DNA from: Planctomycetota bacterium
GTDB taxonomy: Bacteria > Planctomycetota > UBA8108 > JACQVS01
Reading direction: 5' to 3'
Length of the DNA: 64,000 bases
Assembly (NCBI GenBank): GCA_028280485.1
Contig: JANQLS010000002.1
Span: forward strand, 1 to 64,000
The notes under the pieces are model-generated. The model was not told the origin of the DNA. It was given only the letters and a program-made list of their open reading frames with translations, and did no database searches. Within the stretch, counting starts at the first letter, position 1; each line of letters opens with the position of its first letter. The position numbers and the translations under genes were made by a program. Shown here piece after piece: positions 1 to 9,003 of this stretch.

Positions 1-7
1 CGAAGAC

Positions 8-98
8 CCTATGTTTAGCGGAGTGAAAGCAAATCGGAGATTTGCTGGAACGGTTGAATCTTCCTCCGAAGGAGCAAGATTCAACAAAAACTAATTAG
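8..98. repeat. Structured dispersed repeat, copy 1
   Basis: The element starts with CCTATGTTTAG and ends with AACTAATTAG, the same end blocks as the copy at 26560-26677. Between them are two hairpins: GCAAATC/GATTTGC (29-45) and a longer one with outer arms GTTGAATC/GATTCAAC (53-85). The arm ends of the second hairpin are shared with copy 2, while the inner stem differs in sequence but stays paired. No coding function is evident. It could be a MITE-like element, a structured RNA or a terminator; its nature is inferred only from the two copies. Confidence 0.7.
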
Positions 99-314
99 AA
101 TCAACGGGGAAAGGGCCTGAATCAGATAAGCCGGTACGGTGAAATAAACCGTGAAGGGATTGAATATCGAAATTAATATCACAATATACATCGGAGCGTG
201 GGTAGTAGAAGAATCCAAAGCCATACCATCTAAGAAATGCGCCACGATGAAATGGATCCAGCAAGCGATGAAGGCGAATCGAATGAAGGTAGATTTTGAT
301 GTTCCGTTGATCAT
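81..314 (-). CDS. Small hydrophobic membrane protein (hypothetical)
   Basis: A 77-residue protein made almost entirely of two or three hydrophobic segments (about residues 9-28, 41-58 and 60-75), separated by a short polar stretch containing THAP. I do not recognise a family. The hydrophobic pattern and the HAP motif before a long hydrophobic run resemble the small proteins at 26693 and 28339, so it may be a distant relative. Its stop codon lies inside the distal arm of structured repeat copy 1, whose hairpin could act as its terminator. There is no clear ribosome binding site. It could also be a chance ORF. Confidence 0.4.
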   Translation of the reverse strand: MINGTSKSTFIRFAFIACWIHFIVAHFLDGMALDSSTTHAPMYIVILISIFNPFTVYFTVPAYLIQALSPLILISFC

Positions 315-352
315 TAGAATTTAAGCTCAATTATGCTGGAGTAGCTATATTG

Positions 353-904
353 ATGAAGAAAATCATATTTGTCCTATTTATTCTCTTATTATTAGGAGTG
401 GCGAATCGTTTCGGTTACATCAATATTGGATGTCACTCTGGCTTTTGGGGGGTTTTCAATCAACTTGAGGATGAAATACCCGAACTCGAAAAAGAAGGAT
501 TGAGAGATATAAAACTCTCGGCAATATCATCAATTAAATTAGAGTTTATTTATCTCGACGCAACCTGGAAAGGGCATTTTCCGGTTAGATTTGATTTTAG
601 TGAATACGATAAGTTAGCTGAATATAGAGATACTCGTGCTCTTGAAATTTCTCTGACTCCCGAAGGCTCCGACCAGCTTGAGCTCCTTTATTACGAATTT
701 AGCGATTCAGGAGAATTAGAAACCTCTTTAAATGTAAAAATAAAAAATGCTAAAGATGTGGTTATGAATTTGGGACCGATAGTTAAATTTTTATTCCAGA
801 ACCAACAAAAGTATTCCTCTAAAAAGTATAGCTATGCTTCCAACAAGCTTTTCCTGAGGATAGAGGAAAAAGACATACGTAAGTATTTAAACCAAATTAA
901 ATGA
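353..904 (+). CDS. Hypothetical exported or membrane-anchored protein
   Basis: About 183 residues with an N-terminal hydrophobic segment (residues 2-20) that is either an uncleaved anchor or a signal peptide; the rest is soluble, acidic and AT-rich in codon use. I chose ATG 353 over TTG 350 because GGAG at 338-341 is upstream. No family is recognised. It converges tail to tail with the sulfatase gene ending at 907, only two bases apart, with no obvious terminator between. Its base composition differs from the sulfatases and resembles the hypothetical genes at 2543 and 24192. Confidence 0.7.
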   Translation: MKKIIFVLFILLLLGVANRFGYINIGCHSGFWGVFNQLEDEIPELEKEGLRDIKLSAISSIKLEFIYLDATWKGHFPVRFDFSEYDKLAEYRDTRALEISLTPEGSDQLELLYYEFSDSGELETSLNVKIKNAKDVVMNLGPIVKFLFQNQQKYSSKKYSYASNKLFLRIEEKDIRKYLNQIK

Positions 905-906
905 AA

Positions 907-2364
907 CTATTTTTTCTTACGGCTGTTCTTTTTAACAAATCCCTTTTCCGTCTTCACCGGATCTTCATCGTCCCACTTTTTAAGCCAATTTTTCAATTCT
1001 CCTTTGAGCTTGCTCAGTACCGGTTTGAGTTTCGGATCATCAACGAGGTTAGTTAATTCTTCTGGATCTGAATTACGATCATAAAGAGCCCATTCAGGAC
1101 GATGGTGAAGTCGCTTGATGATTATAGCGTGGGTTTTAGATTTTGTTTCCCAGGACCTCAGGAGCCAAGATCCCGTGGTTGTCGGCGGGTTGGGAGTTCG
1201 TTCACCGGCATGGATCCAATTGAGAGCTTGGGTCAAGGTGGTGTTGGAGGTGATGTCTTCACCTGCGCGAGGAGACCAAATCAAAGTGTAGCGTTTGTCT
1301 CGAATGGAACGGATGGGAAAAATGCGGTCTCGATTAGCGATGATGTTGCAGTTGGTGAAGGCTCCGTAAGCGTAGTTGTGAACCACATTGTTGTCGCCAT
1401 TAAAGTTGCTCCATTGGCTTCGACCATCGAAATCTTTCTCGGATACCGTTCCACCGGCGGCTTCAATCAGAGTAGGAACAAAATCGGAAATCCAAACGAG
1501 TTGATCCAATTTCTTTCCGGCTGGGATCACTCCCGGTAAAGCAGCTACAATGCCCGAAGATAAGCCATCATCAAAGCAGGTCCACTTTGAAAAGGGGAAG
1601 GCATTCCCTTGCTCAGAGCAAAAGAGAACTAAAGTGTTTTGATCCACTTTTTCTTCTTTTAACATCTTGCGAAGGTCGCCTAAGAGAGCATCGAGGTTCG
1701 TGACTTCAGCGAAGTGTTTCGCTAAGTTCTCTCGATAATTGGGGGTGTCGATCGAATCTTTAGGGAGGACGAATTTTGCTGGATCGTATTGAGAGGGATC
1801 ACCTGTCGTATAGGGGCTGTGACCATCGTGGGCAGCGATGACGAGGCAAAATGATTGGTTAGCTTCGCGCGCTGATTGAACGTACTTGCGAGACAGGGCG
1901 AGGGCTTTAGGATTTGCGTTTTGTCGTTTAGGAATTTCACCCAGCCGATCAAACGGGTAAGCCTCCTTGGGTCCCACATGACTTTTTCCCACTAAACCCA
2001 CCTTGTAACCTAAAGGGCGTAAATAATGAGGGAGACTTTTGGTTTCAGGTTTTGATCTTGAATGGTTGGGCATTGCGCGGGTTCGCCAAACACTTCGACC
2101 GCTGTAGAGTTCTTGTCTAAAGGGAGCACACATCGCTACGTTCGCATAAACTTTATCAAGTCGGATGCCATCCATAGCCAATTGGTCGAGATGAGGTGTG
2201 ATGGCTTGCCCTCCCCAGGGACCTAGGGTGTCGCGATCGATGTCATCACCGATGAGGATCAATATGTTGGGTTTCTGGTCGTTTTCTTGAGCACTCAGTG
2301 TCGTTGATAGGACAAAACTGAGAATGAAGGAAAGGCTTATTTTAAGTTTCAACGTAGTCTTCAA
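907..2364 (-). CDS. Type I sulfatase with atypical CAPFR active-site motif
   Basis: A 485-residue exported sulfatase (alkaline-phosphatase superfamily). Residues 1-25 form a signal peptide ending near LSAQ. PNILILIGDD carries the N-terminal metal-binding Asp pair. The formylglycine site reads CAPFR (C79), which keeps the CxPxR core but has Phe where Ser, Ala or Thr is usual. The segment after it (QELYSGR) is also shorter in match to the classical consensus. A C-terminal basic tail (KKNSRKKK) closes the protein. It would hydrolyse sulfate esters from glycans after Cys-to-formylglycine conversion; the substrate is unknown. It stands alone on the minus strand, convergent with 353-904. Confidence 0.9.
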   Translation of the reverse strand: MKTTLKLKISLSFILSFVLSTTLSAQENDQKPNILILIGDDIDRDTLGPWGGQAITPHLDQLAMDGIRLDKVYANVAMCAPFRQELYSGRSVWRTRAMPNHSRSKPETKSLPHYLRPLGYKVGLVGKSHVGPKEAYPFDRLGEIPKRQNANPKALALSRKYVQSAREANQSFCLVIAAHDGHSPYTTGDPSQYDPAKFVLPKDSIDTPNYRENLAKHFAEVTNLDALLGDLRKMLKEEKVDQNTLVLFCSEQGNAFPFSKWTCFDDGLSSGIVAALPGVIPAGKKLDQLVWISDFVPTLIEAAGGTVSEKDFDGRSQWSNFNGDNNVVHNYAYGAFTNCNIIANRDRIFPIRSIRDKRYTLIWSPRAGEDITSNTTLTQALNWIHAGERTPNPPTTTGSWLLRSWETKSKTHAIIIKRLHHRPEWALYDRNSDPEELTNLVDDPKLKPVLSKLKGELKNWLKKWDDEDPVKTEKGFVKKNSRKKK

Positions 2365-2542
2365 GAGAATCTCGTTTCTGTAGGCAAAAGCTGGTAGTTA
2401 TTGATAAATGTTTATCGAGGTATAATGTTAATGCTGGAAATTTAGAATATTAATATACTCAATGAAAGCCTATGTATTCAATCTTTGATTAATTACGCGG
2501 AGTTGATCATAGACCTATTTGTTAGAATTGTGAGTTGTGAGC

Positions 2543-3181
2543 ATGAAAAAGAAGAATTTAAATTTAGTTCTTATGGTCATGGGGATTTTATGTCTTTTTA
2601 GCATTGTAAAGGTCTTAGAAAACCCTGTTCGAGAGTATCTGTTTGTTCGTGACTTGGATCAGTGTAAAAGTTGGGAATGTGATGAGCAATTTAGTGATGT
2701 TGTAAAGAATAATTATTTCAGCGCCATTCCTTTTATATTAAAGAAAATTGAACAAGAATCTGAGTACTATAATCATTGGAAAGTTGAATTATCTAAAACT
2801 CGATTCGAGATTCGGTTTAAAAAAACAGAAGAAGAGTTATTTAATTTAAATCATGATGAGTTAATTGAGTATCATTACGGTGGGGATCCACTCTGGACTT
2901 TAAATTTTTATAATGTGACTTCAGTCCTCCATCCCAGTACTAATAAAGTTCAAGAGGTTGAATGGATAGCAGGAGAGTCCCATAACATTAAATTTATTTT
3001 TGAACTTTTCGAAAACGATCCAGAGGCCGTTAGACATCAATTAGCTCCTTTTTTTAAAAGCGATTCGAAGATCTTGATCGCGGTTGCAGCTTGTTTTCTC
3101 TACAGGGCCGAAAGTGATATTCGAAGATTTGTTCCAAAGACGCATCTCAATCGTGGAGAAGAAGTTGATAAGCAAAATTAA
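2543..3181 (+). CDS. Hypothetical membrane-anchored protein, paralogue of 24192-24782
   Basis: About 212 residues with one N-terminal transmembrane segment (about 8-25). Just after it comes a block with LE-P, then Y, then LD-C and a second Cys, which is also seen in the protein at 24192-24782 (LETP, LDEC, VECGE). A second shared block near the C-terminus reads AVAACFLYRAES here and TIAACLLFKDKES there. The two therefore form a small paralogous family of unknown function. ATG 2543 is preferred over GTG 2537, though neither has a strong ribosome binding site. AT-rich codon use sets it apart from the flanking sulfatases. Confidence 0.7.
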   Translation: MKKKNLNLVLMVMGILCLFSIVKVLENPVREYLFVRDLDQCKSWECDEQFSDVVKNNYFSAIPFILKKIEQESEYYNHWKVELSKTRFEIRFKKTEEELFNLNHDELIEYHYGGDPLWTLNFYNVTSVLHPSTNKVQEVEWIAGESHNIKFIFELFENDPEAVRHQLAPFFKSDSKILIAVAACFLYRAESDIRRFVPKTHLNRGEEVDKQN

Positions 3182-3260
3182 AATCATTTAATGAACATAG
3201 CTACGGCAGAAAAGTTATATAGCTCTTTATTCCTTGATGCTTTTCGGTTGATATTCTAGT

Positions 3261-3312
3261 AAGAAAATTATTGTCTGTCGGATCTATTATCTTCTTGCTC
3301 CCATTTTCTTGC
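3261..3312. repeat. AAGAAAAT hairpin repeat, copy 1
   Basis: AAGAAAATTATTGTC at the left and ATCTTCTTGCTCCC plus ATTTTCTTGC at the right match the element at 54696-54763 along about 52 bases. The ends are complementary, so it can fold. It lies between two convergent genes (2543-3181 and 3350-4831), a position that would suit a terminator. Confidence 0.6.
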
Positions 3313-3349
3313 ACATTCTTATAAAAGTATTTTCTATTTGTGAATGGGG

Positions 3350-4831
3350 TTATTGTTTTGAGTTGAGTTTTTTCTTTCTCTGCTTTTTCTTAATATGGTT
3401 TTTAAATGATAAATATCCCGCTTCTAACCTCTTTGTTTCAAGCCGCTTTTTGAGTTTTTGAAGGATGGATGCATACTGGGCATCGCCCGCTAAATTATTA
3501 AATTCACCAGGATCCCGGGTCAAATCATAAAGCTCCATTCCACTCTTCCCAAAACCCCACTGGGTGTAACGCCACTTCTCAGTCTTGATCGACTCCCCGC
3601 CGTTTCGACTGACGGTAAACGCTAAATCTTTTTTCCACTCAGAGGAATTGGGATTTCTAAGCAAAGGTAACAGGCTCGATCCTTGAAGAGAGCTGGGCGC
3701 AGTCAGTTGGGCCAAATCCGCTAAGGTGGGGTAGAGATCGATCAATTCTGTGATCTTACTTGTCGATTGGCCATGCTGAGTTTTCATCCACGGAACACTG
3801 ATGATGAAGGGGACTCGAGTCGATTCTTCAAAGAGATGTTGTTTCTGAAATTTATGGTGGTGTCCGAGAAGGTAGCCGTGATCACTCGAAAAAACGACGA
3901 TCGTATTTTTGCTTAGACCTTCTTCTTCCAACGTTCTTAGGATCCTTCCTACTTGAGCGTCCATATAAGAAATGCTAGCGTAGTAAGCTTGAAGCAAGCC
4001 CTTGTGCAGTTCCGGAGTGACACCGTAGTGGGTGCTATTTCGCTTGTACTTACGAATCACCTTCGGCACATCGTCTAAATCATTTTCAGGAACCTCTGGG
4101 GCTTTCATTTTATTTCGATCGTAGATATCAAAATACTTTTTGGGAGCCACTAAGGGGACATGAGGGCGAACAAATCCTACCGCTAAGAAAAACGGTTTAT
4201 CCTTATTTTTTTTTAGAAAGCGAATAGCGTGGGCGGCGGCTTTGCCGTCGGCATGAACATCATCACCTCCCTGAGCTTCGATACCGGTGAAAGTTTGAGA
4301 TCCTTTGTCTTTGGGGGACCACTCCGTGCGTTTCCCGAGGGCGTGTTGCTCTGGTGCTTTGACATTCACCACTTCATCCCAAGAATGAGGATCGTCGAAA
4401 TCAGCCGTACCGGCGATGATTTCCATCGGGATTCTCATGTGGTATATCTTGCTGACTCTTCCTGCGTAGTAACCATTTTTGCGGAAGAGTTGAGACATCG
4501 TTACCACGTCGGGCATGCTTCCTCGAAGCGTTCCCTGGTTCCCCATGGTCTTATTGGTATAGGGATAGAGACCTGACATGAGGGAAGCCCGAGAAGCCCC
4601 ACACACTGGATACTGACAGTGCATGTTGAGGAATTTGACTCCACGATCGGCTAACTTATCGAGTTCCGGAGTTTTACACTGGGGATGTCCGAAGCCGCTG
4701 AGAGAAGTGTTGAGATCATCGGAGATCATGAAGAGGATGTTAGGCTTGTCGGGTTTTTCCGCACTTAAAGTAAGAGTTGCCAAGAGTGAAAACATGACAA
4801 CTAAAAAGCAGTATCTGTTGCAGTAACTCAT
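3350..4831 (-). CDS. Sulfatase, iduronate-2-sulfatase-like
   Basis: An exported type I sulfatase of about 493 residues. I prefer ATG 4831 because a signal peptide (CFLVVMFSLLATLTLSA) follows; upstream in-frame starts reach 4888. PNILFMISDDL holds the metal-binding Asp pair. The active-site motif is CGASR, the type with Ala in place of Pro, followed by ASLMSG. VRPHVPLVAPKKY and SSDHGYLLG/HHHKFQKQ are typical of iduronate-2-sulfatase-like enzymes. It probably removes sulfate from a uronic acid or other sugar ring, but the substrate cannot be read from sequence. It is downstream of the sialate O-acetylesterase-like gene on the same strand and may be co-transcribed with it. Confidence 0.92.
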   Translation of the reverse strand: MSYCNRYCFLVVMFSLLATLTLSAEKPDKPNILFMISDDLNTSLSGFGHPQCKTPELDKLADRGVKFLNMHCQYPVCGASRASLMSGLYPYTNKTMGNQGTLRGSMPDVVTMSQLFRKNGYYAGRVSKIYHMRIPMEIIAGTADFDDPHSWDEVVNVKAPEQHALGKRTEWSPKDKGSQTFTGIEAQGGDDVHADGKAAAHAIRFLKKNKDKPFFLAVGFVRPHVPLVAPKKYFDIYDRNKMKAPEVPENDLDDVPKVIRKYKRNSTHYGVTPELHKGLLQAYYASISYMDAQVGRILRTLEEEGLSKNTIVVFSSDHGYLLGHHHKFQKQHLFEESTRVPFIISVPWMKTQHGQSTSKITELIDLYPTLADLAQLTAPSSLQGSSLLPLLRNPNSSEWKKDLAFTVSRNGGESIKTEKWRYTQWGFGKSGMELYDLTRDPGEFNNLAGDAQYASILQKLKKRLETKRLEAGYLSFKNHIKKKQRKKKLNSKQ

Positions 4832-4925
4832 TGGGTCTGTTTTCTGAGAGCTTAATTTCATGCCAAAGAGGAATGAATGTTTTTTCAATTGAGGCCAACG
4901 ACTTCACGAAATCACTTGGTTCTTT

Positions 4926-6161
4926 TCAGTCACTCTCCATTTTAAGAATCGCTTCTGCGAACGCCTTCCCGATTTGACTCATCGTTTTCGCACTGCCGTA
5001 GTAGTGATAGCCGCCGTTGGATCTGGCTGCCTTGGCGTAAGCAAGATCTTCATCACTGAGCAGCGTCTTGCGGAATTTTTCAACGTGAGCTTTCTGGGCT
5101 TTAGAATCCATAGAGCCATCTTTATTGGGGTAATCCTTGTGCTTGCTCTTAAGGAATCGAGCGAGTTGTTTTACCTTGCCTTGGTTTTCTTCGATCGCCT
5201 TGAGGCGCATATCCCAAAATGGGGCGGTTTCAACGGCAGTGACGTTTCCTTTAAATTCTGGAAGTGAGGCGGGTTGAGCCATCGCTCGACGAAAGCCTCC
5301 GTGAATGGGAACGTAACGTTGGCTTGTATATTTATCGAGAGGTCCACCTACACCCATCACTCCGATGACAAATTTCATTTTCGGGGCCGAGAGATCTTTT
5401 CTAACATCGCGAATGAAATGGGCCATACACTCGCTATATTGAGCGTAACCTCCCGGTTGACCTCGGTTAGGGTAAGTACCGCTGGCAACCATATCGTTCC
5501 ATCCTTGGAACCAAGCAAAGCCTGCCAATTCGTATCCTTGTTGAGAATCATACTTGGGGTAAACCCGTTTGATATCCGAGAGCACATGTTTGACGTGCTT
5601 GATCATCAAGCGGTAGAAATGACCCGTTTTCTTGGCTTTTTCGGCTTTGATTTCAGCTAAATTTTTTCCCCGCTTTTTAATGTTTTCGAGTTCCTTTTCG
5701 TTGAAACGATAAGGACCAGCCGAGGGAGGTCTAAAGTCGGTGTGAAGAGACTTGCCGCCCCATGCTGTCTTGATGATGAGTATGGGTTCCTTGAGAGATT
5801 TCTGCATATAGATCCCGAAGGTAAACTCGGGACCAATTTTATTGTTGGATTGCTTAGGATCTCTTCGCGAGCCCCAACCGGCGGTCAGTTTCCCGAATCC
5901 TTCTCCCAAACGGTCCCCACCTCCGGTGAAATAAGAGATGTAAGCTTCATCTAAAATACGGGGTTGTCCGTCAGGCCCGAGCATTTCCTTGAGAATCGGG
6001 GCAGTCACGGGATCTTTGGCCATGACTCCGAAGGTTCGAATATCAGCGTGGCCTTCCATATTGGATTGGCCGCTGAGGATGTAAACTTTTAGGGGTTTGG
6101 CTTGGAGGGTTAATGTAAATAGGAATGAGAAGATAAAAGCATAAATCTTGAGATGAATCAT
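4926..6161 (-). CDS. Sialate O-acetylesterase-like (SASA domain) carbohydrate esterase
   Basis: About 411 residues from ATG 6161, chosen because an AAGG box precedes it and a signal peptide (IYAFIFSFLFTLTLQA) follows; a longer frame starts at 6212. VYILSGQSNMEGHADI is the catalytic Ser block of the SASA (DUF303) family of SGNH-like esterases. WFQGWND is the second conserved block. These enzymes remove O-acetyl groups from sialic acid or other sugars, in the periplasm or outside. It leads a likely two-gene unit with the iduronate-2-sulfatase-like gene (about 95 bases downstream), suggesting combined de-acetylation and desulfation. The exact substrate is not determined; a sialidase at 63346 is consistent with sialic acid but distant. 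Confidence 0.85.
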   Translation of the reverse strand: MIHLKIYAFIFSFLFTLTLQAKPLKVYILSGQSNMEGHADIRTFGVMAKDPVTAPILKEMLGPDGQPRILDEAYISYFTGGGDRLGEGFGKLTAGWGSRRDPKQSNNKIGPEFTFGIYMQKSLKEPILIIKTAWGGKSLHTDFRPPSAGPYRFNEKELENIKKRGKNLAEIKAEKAKKTGHFYRLMIKHVKHVLSDIKRVYPKYDSQQGYELAGFAWFQGWNDMVASGTYPNRGQPGGYAQYSECMAHFIRDVRKDLSAPKMKFVIGVMGVGGPLDKYTSQRYVPIHGGFRRAMAQPASLPEFKGNVTAVETAPFWDMRLKAIEENQGKVKQLARFLKSKHKDYPNKDGSMDSKAQKAHVEKFRKTLLSDEDLAYAKAARSNGGYHYYGSAKTMSQIGKAFAEAILKMESD

Positions 6162-6433
6162 ATTTTTAGACCTTACATAGTTTATGTTGAATCCCAAGAG
6201 GAATCGATTCAACCGTCATAACGTTCGATGTGAGACTGCTTGAGTTGATAATTCCAAACTCTCGTGGTGAAACTGAGCAACTTACATAATAGAATATTTT
6301 TACATTTTATGGCCTGAATAATTTAAAAGTTAACTCGATAAGATAGAAATCTTTGTTTTGGGTTGGCTGATGGGATTGCCTTTTGTAGAAGTGATATCCT
6401 GAGAATCTTAGAGCATCATTTATTGGAGCGGGA

Positions 6434-7351
6434 ATGACCCGATCGAAGAAAATATTCATCTTTATTGGCGGTTTTGCGATCGTGACTTGTTTCATTTTGA
6501 TCGCCATCAGTTGGGATCTCATCCTTCGAGAGTATGAATTCAAACAAAAATTTGAATTTATCGAAGTCAATGAGCAAGGGTTTAAAGAGTTCCGCCATCT
6601 TAAAAGTGGGATAGTTATGGTTCTTCTTCCGGGAGGAGAATATACGATGGGCTTACCCGAAGAAAAAGAATGGTGGAGAGGAGCAGAGGAAGTTAAAAAG
6701 GTAAAAATTTCCTCCTTTTTAATCGCCAAATATGAGTTGTCTCAAGGCGATTGGGACAAGGTAATGGAGTCCAATCCATCAAAAGAAAAAGATCCTGATT
6801 TACCGGTTACAAACGTTTCTTATATGGATTGTTACGGTAACGACGATTCATTCTGTAAAAAACTTGGGCTTCAACTTCCGACTGAAGCCCAATGGGAATA
6901 TGCTTGCCGAGCGGGAACTCCTTCAGAATATTCATTTGGAGATTGGTTGAAACCCACTCAAGCCAATTGTTCGTTTGCTTACCCCAATCCCGCTGAATAC
7001 AAAAGTCAAAATGAGTATTTAGTTGCCGTCAATGACTTTTCAAAAGTGGCTTCGTTCAATCTCCATCTCCAAAGTTTATATATGATCGGTTTGTTGACGG
7101 CAAATGACTGGGGGCTTCATGATATGCATGGGAATGTCTGGGAGATATGTTCAGATAAAATTCAGTTTAATGAATTGAACGATAAATACAAATCCATCAT
7201 TATTATGGATAGTACAGTCTTAAGAGTGCGGCGTGGCGGATCCTACATCGACCCCGTATTTTTGTGTTCGAGTAGTTACCGAAGCGCGATTGCTGAAGAT
7301 GTTCGAGATGATCGAACGGGATTTAGGCCGGTATATGTCTTCGATTCTTAA
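6434..7351 (+). CDS. Membrane-anchored SUMF1/FGE-fold protein lacking one active-site Cys
   Basis: A 305-residue protein with a transmembrane anchor (7-28) and a formylglycine-generating-enzyme-type domain (about 60-303): MVLLPGGEYTMG, LPTEAQWEYACRAG, GLHDMHGNVWEIC and RRGGSY. In true FGE two active-site cysteines follow RGGSY. Aligned by eye, the first is Asp here (D273), while a Cys remains at the second position (C278). The usual long set of Ca-binding and substrate-groove residues also looks incomplete. Catalytic activation of sulfatases is therefore doubtful even though it leads a sulfatase operon; many SUMF1-fold proteins are non-FGE enzymes or binding proteins. The next gene's start overlaps its end by 17 bases. 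Confidence 0.85.
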   Translation: MTRSKKIFIFIGGFAIVTCFILIAISWDLILREYEFKQKFEFIEVNEQGFKEFRHLKSGIVMVLLPGGEYTMGLPEEKEWWRGAEEVKKVKISSFLIAKYELSQGDWDKVMESNPSKEKDPDLPVTNVSYMDCYGNDDSFCKKLGLQLPTEAQWEYACRAGTPSEYSFGDWLKPTQANCSFAYPNPAEYKSQNEYLVAVNDFSKVASFNLHLQSLYMIGLLTANDWGLHDMHGNVWEICSDKIQFNELNDKYKSIIIMDSTVLRVRRGGSYIDPVFLCSSSYRSAIAEDVRDDRTGFRPVYVFDS

Positions 7352-8897
7352 TGATAGTTTTAGATCAAAAAAAATAATCTCTGTTTGTCGCATCGTTTTA
7401 ATTCTTGTTTGCCCTTTCGTATGCTTCCAAGATCTCTCGGGACAAACCTCTCCTTCTCCGAACTCTACGATAAACCATTTAAATGTCTTATTCATCGCCA
7501 TTGATGATTTACGCCCCGCCTTAGGCTGTTACGGTGATCCGAATGCGAAAACTCCAAATATAGATCGGATAGCGAAACAGGGAATGATTTTTAATCGTGC
7601 CTACTGCCAGCAGTCTGTTTGTAGCCCTTCTCGCCTTTCTTTACTCACTGGGCGACGTCCCGACACCACTCAAGTTTGGGATCTTAATACGCACTTCAGG
7701 GAAGCTCTTCCTGAGGTTGTCACTCTTCCTCAACATTTCAAGAATAATGGTTACCATACTCAAAGCATCGGCAAGATTTTTCATGGAGGAGGAAAACCAT
7801 CCAAAGACCCGCCTTCTTGGTCGAAACAGCCTAAATACGATAAGGTTCGAGATCCTAAGTTGCGTTACGCCTTACCCAAAAATTTAAATGGAAACGGTTT
7901 AAAACGAGCTGCCTCTGAATCAGCACCGGTTTCGGATGGTGTTTATATCGATGGCATCGTAACTAACGCTGCAATTTCTACTCTCCGCGAACTCTCTCGG
8001 GAAAAAACTCAGGGAAAGAGAGTTCCGTTCTTTTTAGCCGTCGGCTTTAGGAAACCTCACTTGCCTTTTAATGCCCCTAAAAAGTATTGGGATTTACATG
8101 AACGTGAAAAAATTCCATTACCAAAAAATCTTCAATACCCTCAAGGGGCTCCGGAACTTGCAACTCGAAGCTGGAGAGAACTAGAGGGCTACACCGACAT
8201 TCCTAAAGATGGAAAAATTACGAATGAGAAAATGCGGGAACTCCGGCATGGATATTACGCCTGCATCAGTTATATCGATAGTTTGATCGGGCGCTTATAT
8301 CAAGAGTTGGTTAGATCGAAAATCCATGGGCAAACGGTCATTGTCCTATGGGGAGATCACGGCTTTCATCTGGGCGAACAAGGGCTTTGGACGAAAGCCA
8401 ATAACTATGAACTTTCAACTCGAGTACCGCTCATCGTGAGCGTACCGGGAATTGAAGAGCCCACTGATAATATTAATAAGAAGGAATTCCAGCGAACGGA
8501 TGCTCTGGTTGAACTCGTAGATCTTTATCCAACTTTAACGGATATCTGTGGGCTGAGTGCCCCAGAGGGAGTGGAAGGGATCAGCTTTAAGCCTTTGCTG
8601 ACTCAACCTGAGCTTCCTTGGAAAAAAGCCGTTTTCAGTCAGTATCCCAGAATGCGAAAGGGACATCGACATCGTGAGCATGGAGAGATCATGGGATACG
8701 CGATTCGAACTCAAAAATTTAGATATATCGAATGGCAAAAGTGGAAATCGAAAGAGGTTATCGCCCGAGAATTGTATGTCCATGATTCTGATCCTCATGA
8801 AATGTTGAATGTATCGAATCAGGCTAAATACCAAAAATTGATTATGGATCTCAGCACTACACTTCAATCCGGTTGGAAATCCGTCTTACCTCCCTAA
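7335..8897 (+). CDS. Sulfatase, iduronate-2-sulfatase-like (CSPSR)
   Basis: About 520 residues. I chose ATG 7335 because it puts a signal peptide (residues 12-36, IISVCRIVLILVCPFVC) at the N-terminus and leaves a 17-base overlap with the SUMF1-like gene; the open frame extends to 7233. The metal site is LFIAIDDLRP, and the canonical motif CSPSR (C96) is followed by LSLLTGRRPDTT. FRKPHLPFNAPKKYW and WGDHGFHLGEQGLWTK are the hallmark blocks of iduronate-2-sulfatase-like enzymes. Periplasmic or secreted desulfation of a uronate-containing glycan is the likely role. It is the second gene of the 6434-15742 run. Confidence 0.93.
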   Translation: MSSILNDSFRSKKIISVCRIVLILVCPFVCFQDLSGQTSPSPNSTINHLNVLFIAIDDLRPALGCYGDPNAKTPNIDRIAKQGMIFNRAYCQQSVCSPSRLSLLTGRRPDTTQVWDLNTHFREALPEVVTLPQHFKNNGYHTQSIGKIFHGGGKPSKDPPSWSKQPKYDKVRDPKLRYALPKNLNGNGLKRAASESAPVSDGVYIDGIVTNAAISTLRELSREKTQGKRVPFFLAVGFRKPHLPFNAPKKYWDLHEREKIPLPKNLQYPQGAPELATRSWRELEGYTDIPKDGKITNEKMRELRHGYYACISYIDSLIGRLYQELVRSKIHGQTVIVLWGDHGFHLGEQGLWTKANNYELSTRVPLIVSVPGIEEPTDNINKKEFQRTDALVELVDLYPTLTDICGLSAPEGVEGISFKPLLTQPELPWKKAVFSQYPRMRKGHRHREHGEIMGYAIRTQKFRYIEWQKWKSKEVIARELYVHDSDPHEMLNVSNQAKYQKLIMDLSTTLQSGWKSVLPP

Positions 8898-9003
8898 AAA
8901 ATAAAATCTGTACCTACTGTTCTCTCGCAATCAGGAGGGAAGATTGACGATAATGATATGAAGTCAAAGCTTCAATCTTTTCCTTTTTTAACCTGAAGTA
9001 AAG

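Noticed and set aside
8-98. Integron attC site
   Set aside because: The terminal hairpin has GTTGAAT first and ATTCAAC second; attC sites have RYYYAAC first and GTTRRRY second, on either strand. No integrase gene is present.
6434-7351. Functional formylglycine-generating enzyme
   Set aside because: One of the two catalytic Cys is Asp in the alignment made by eye, so activity is not claimed.
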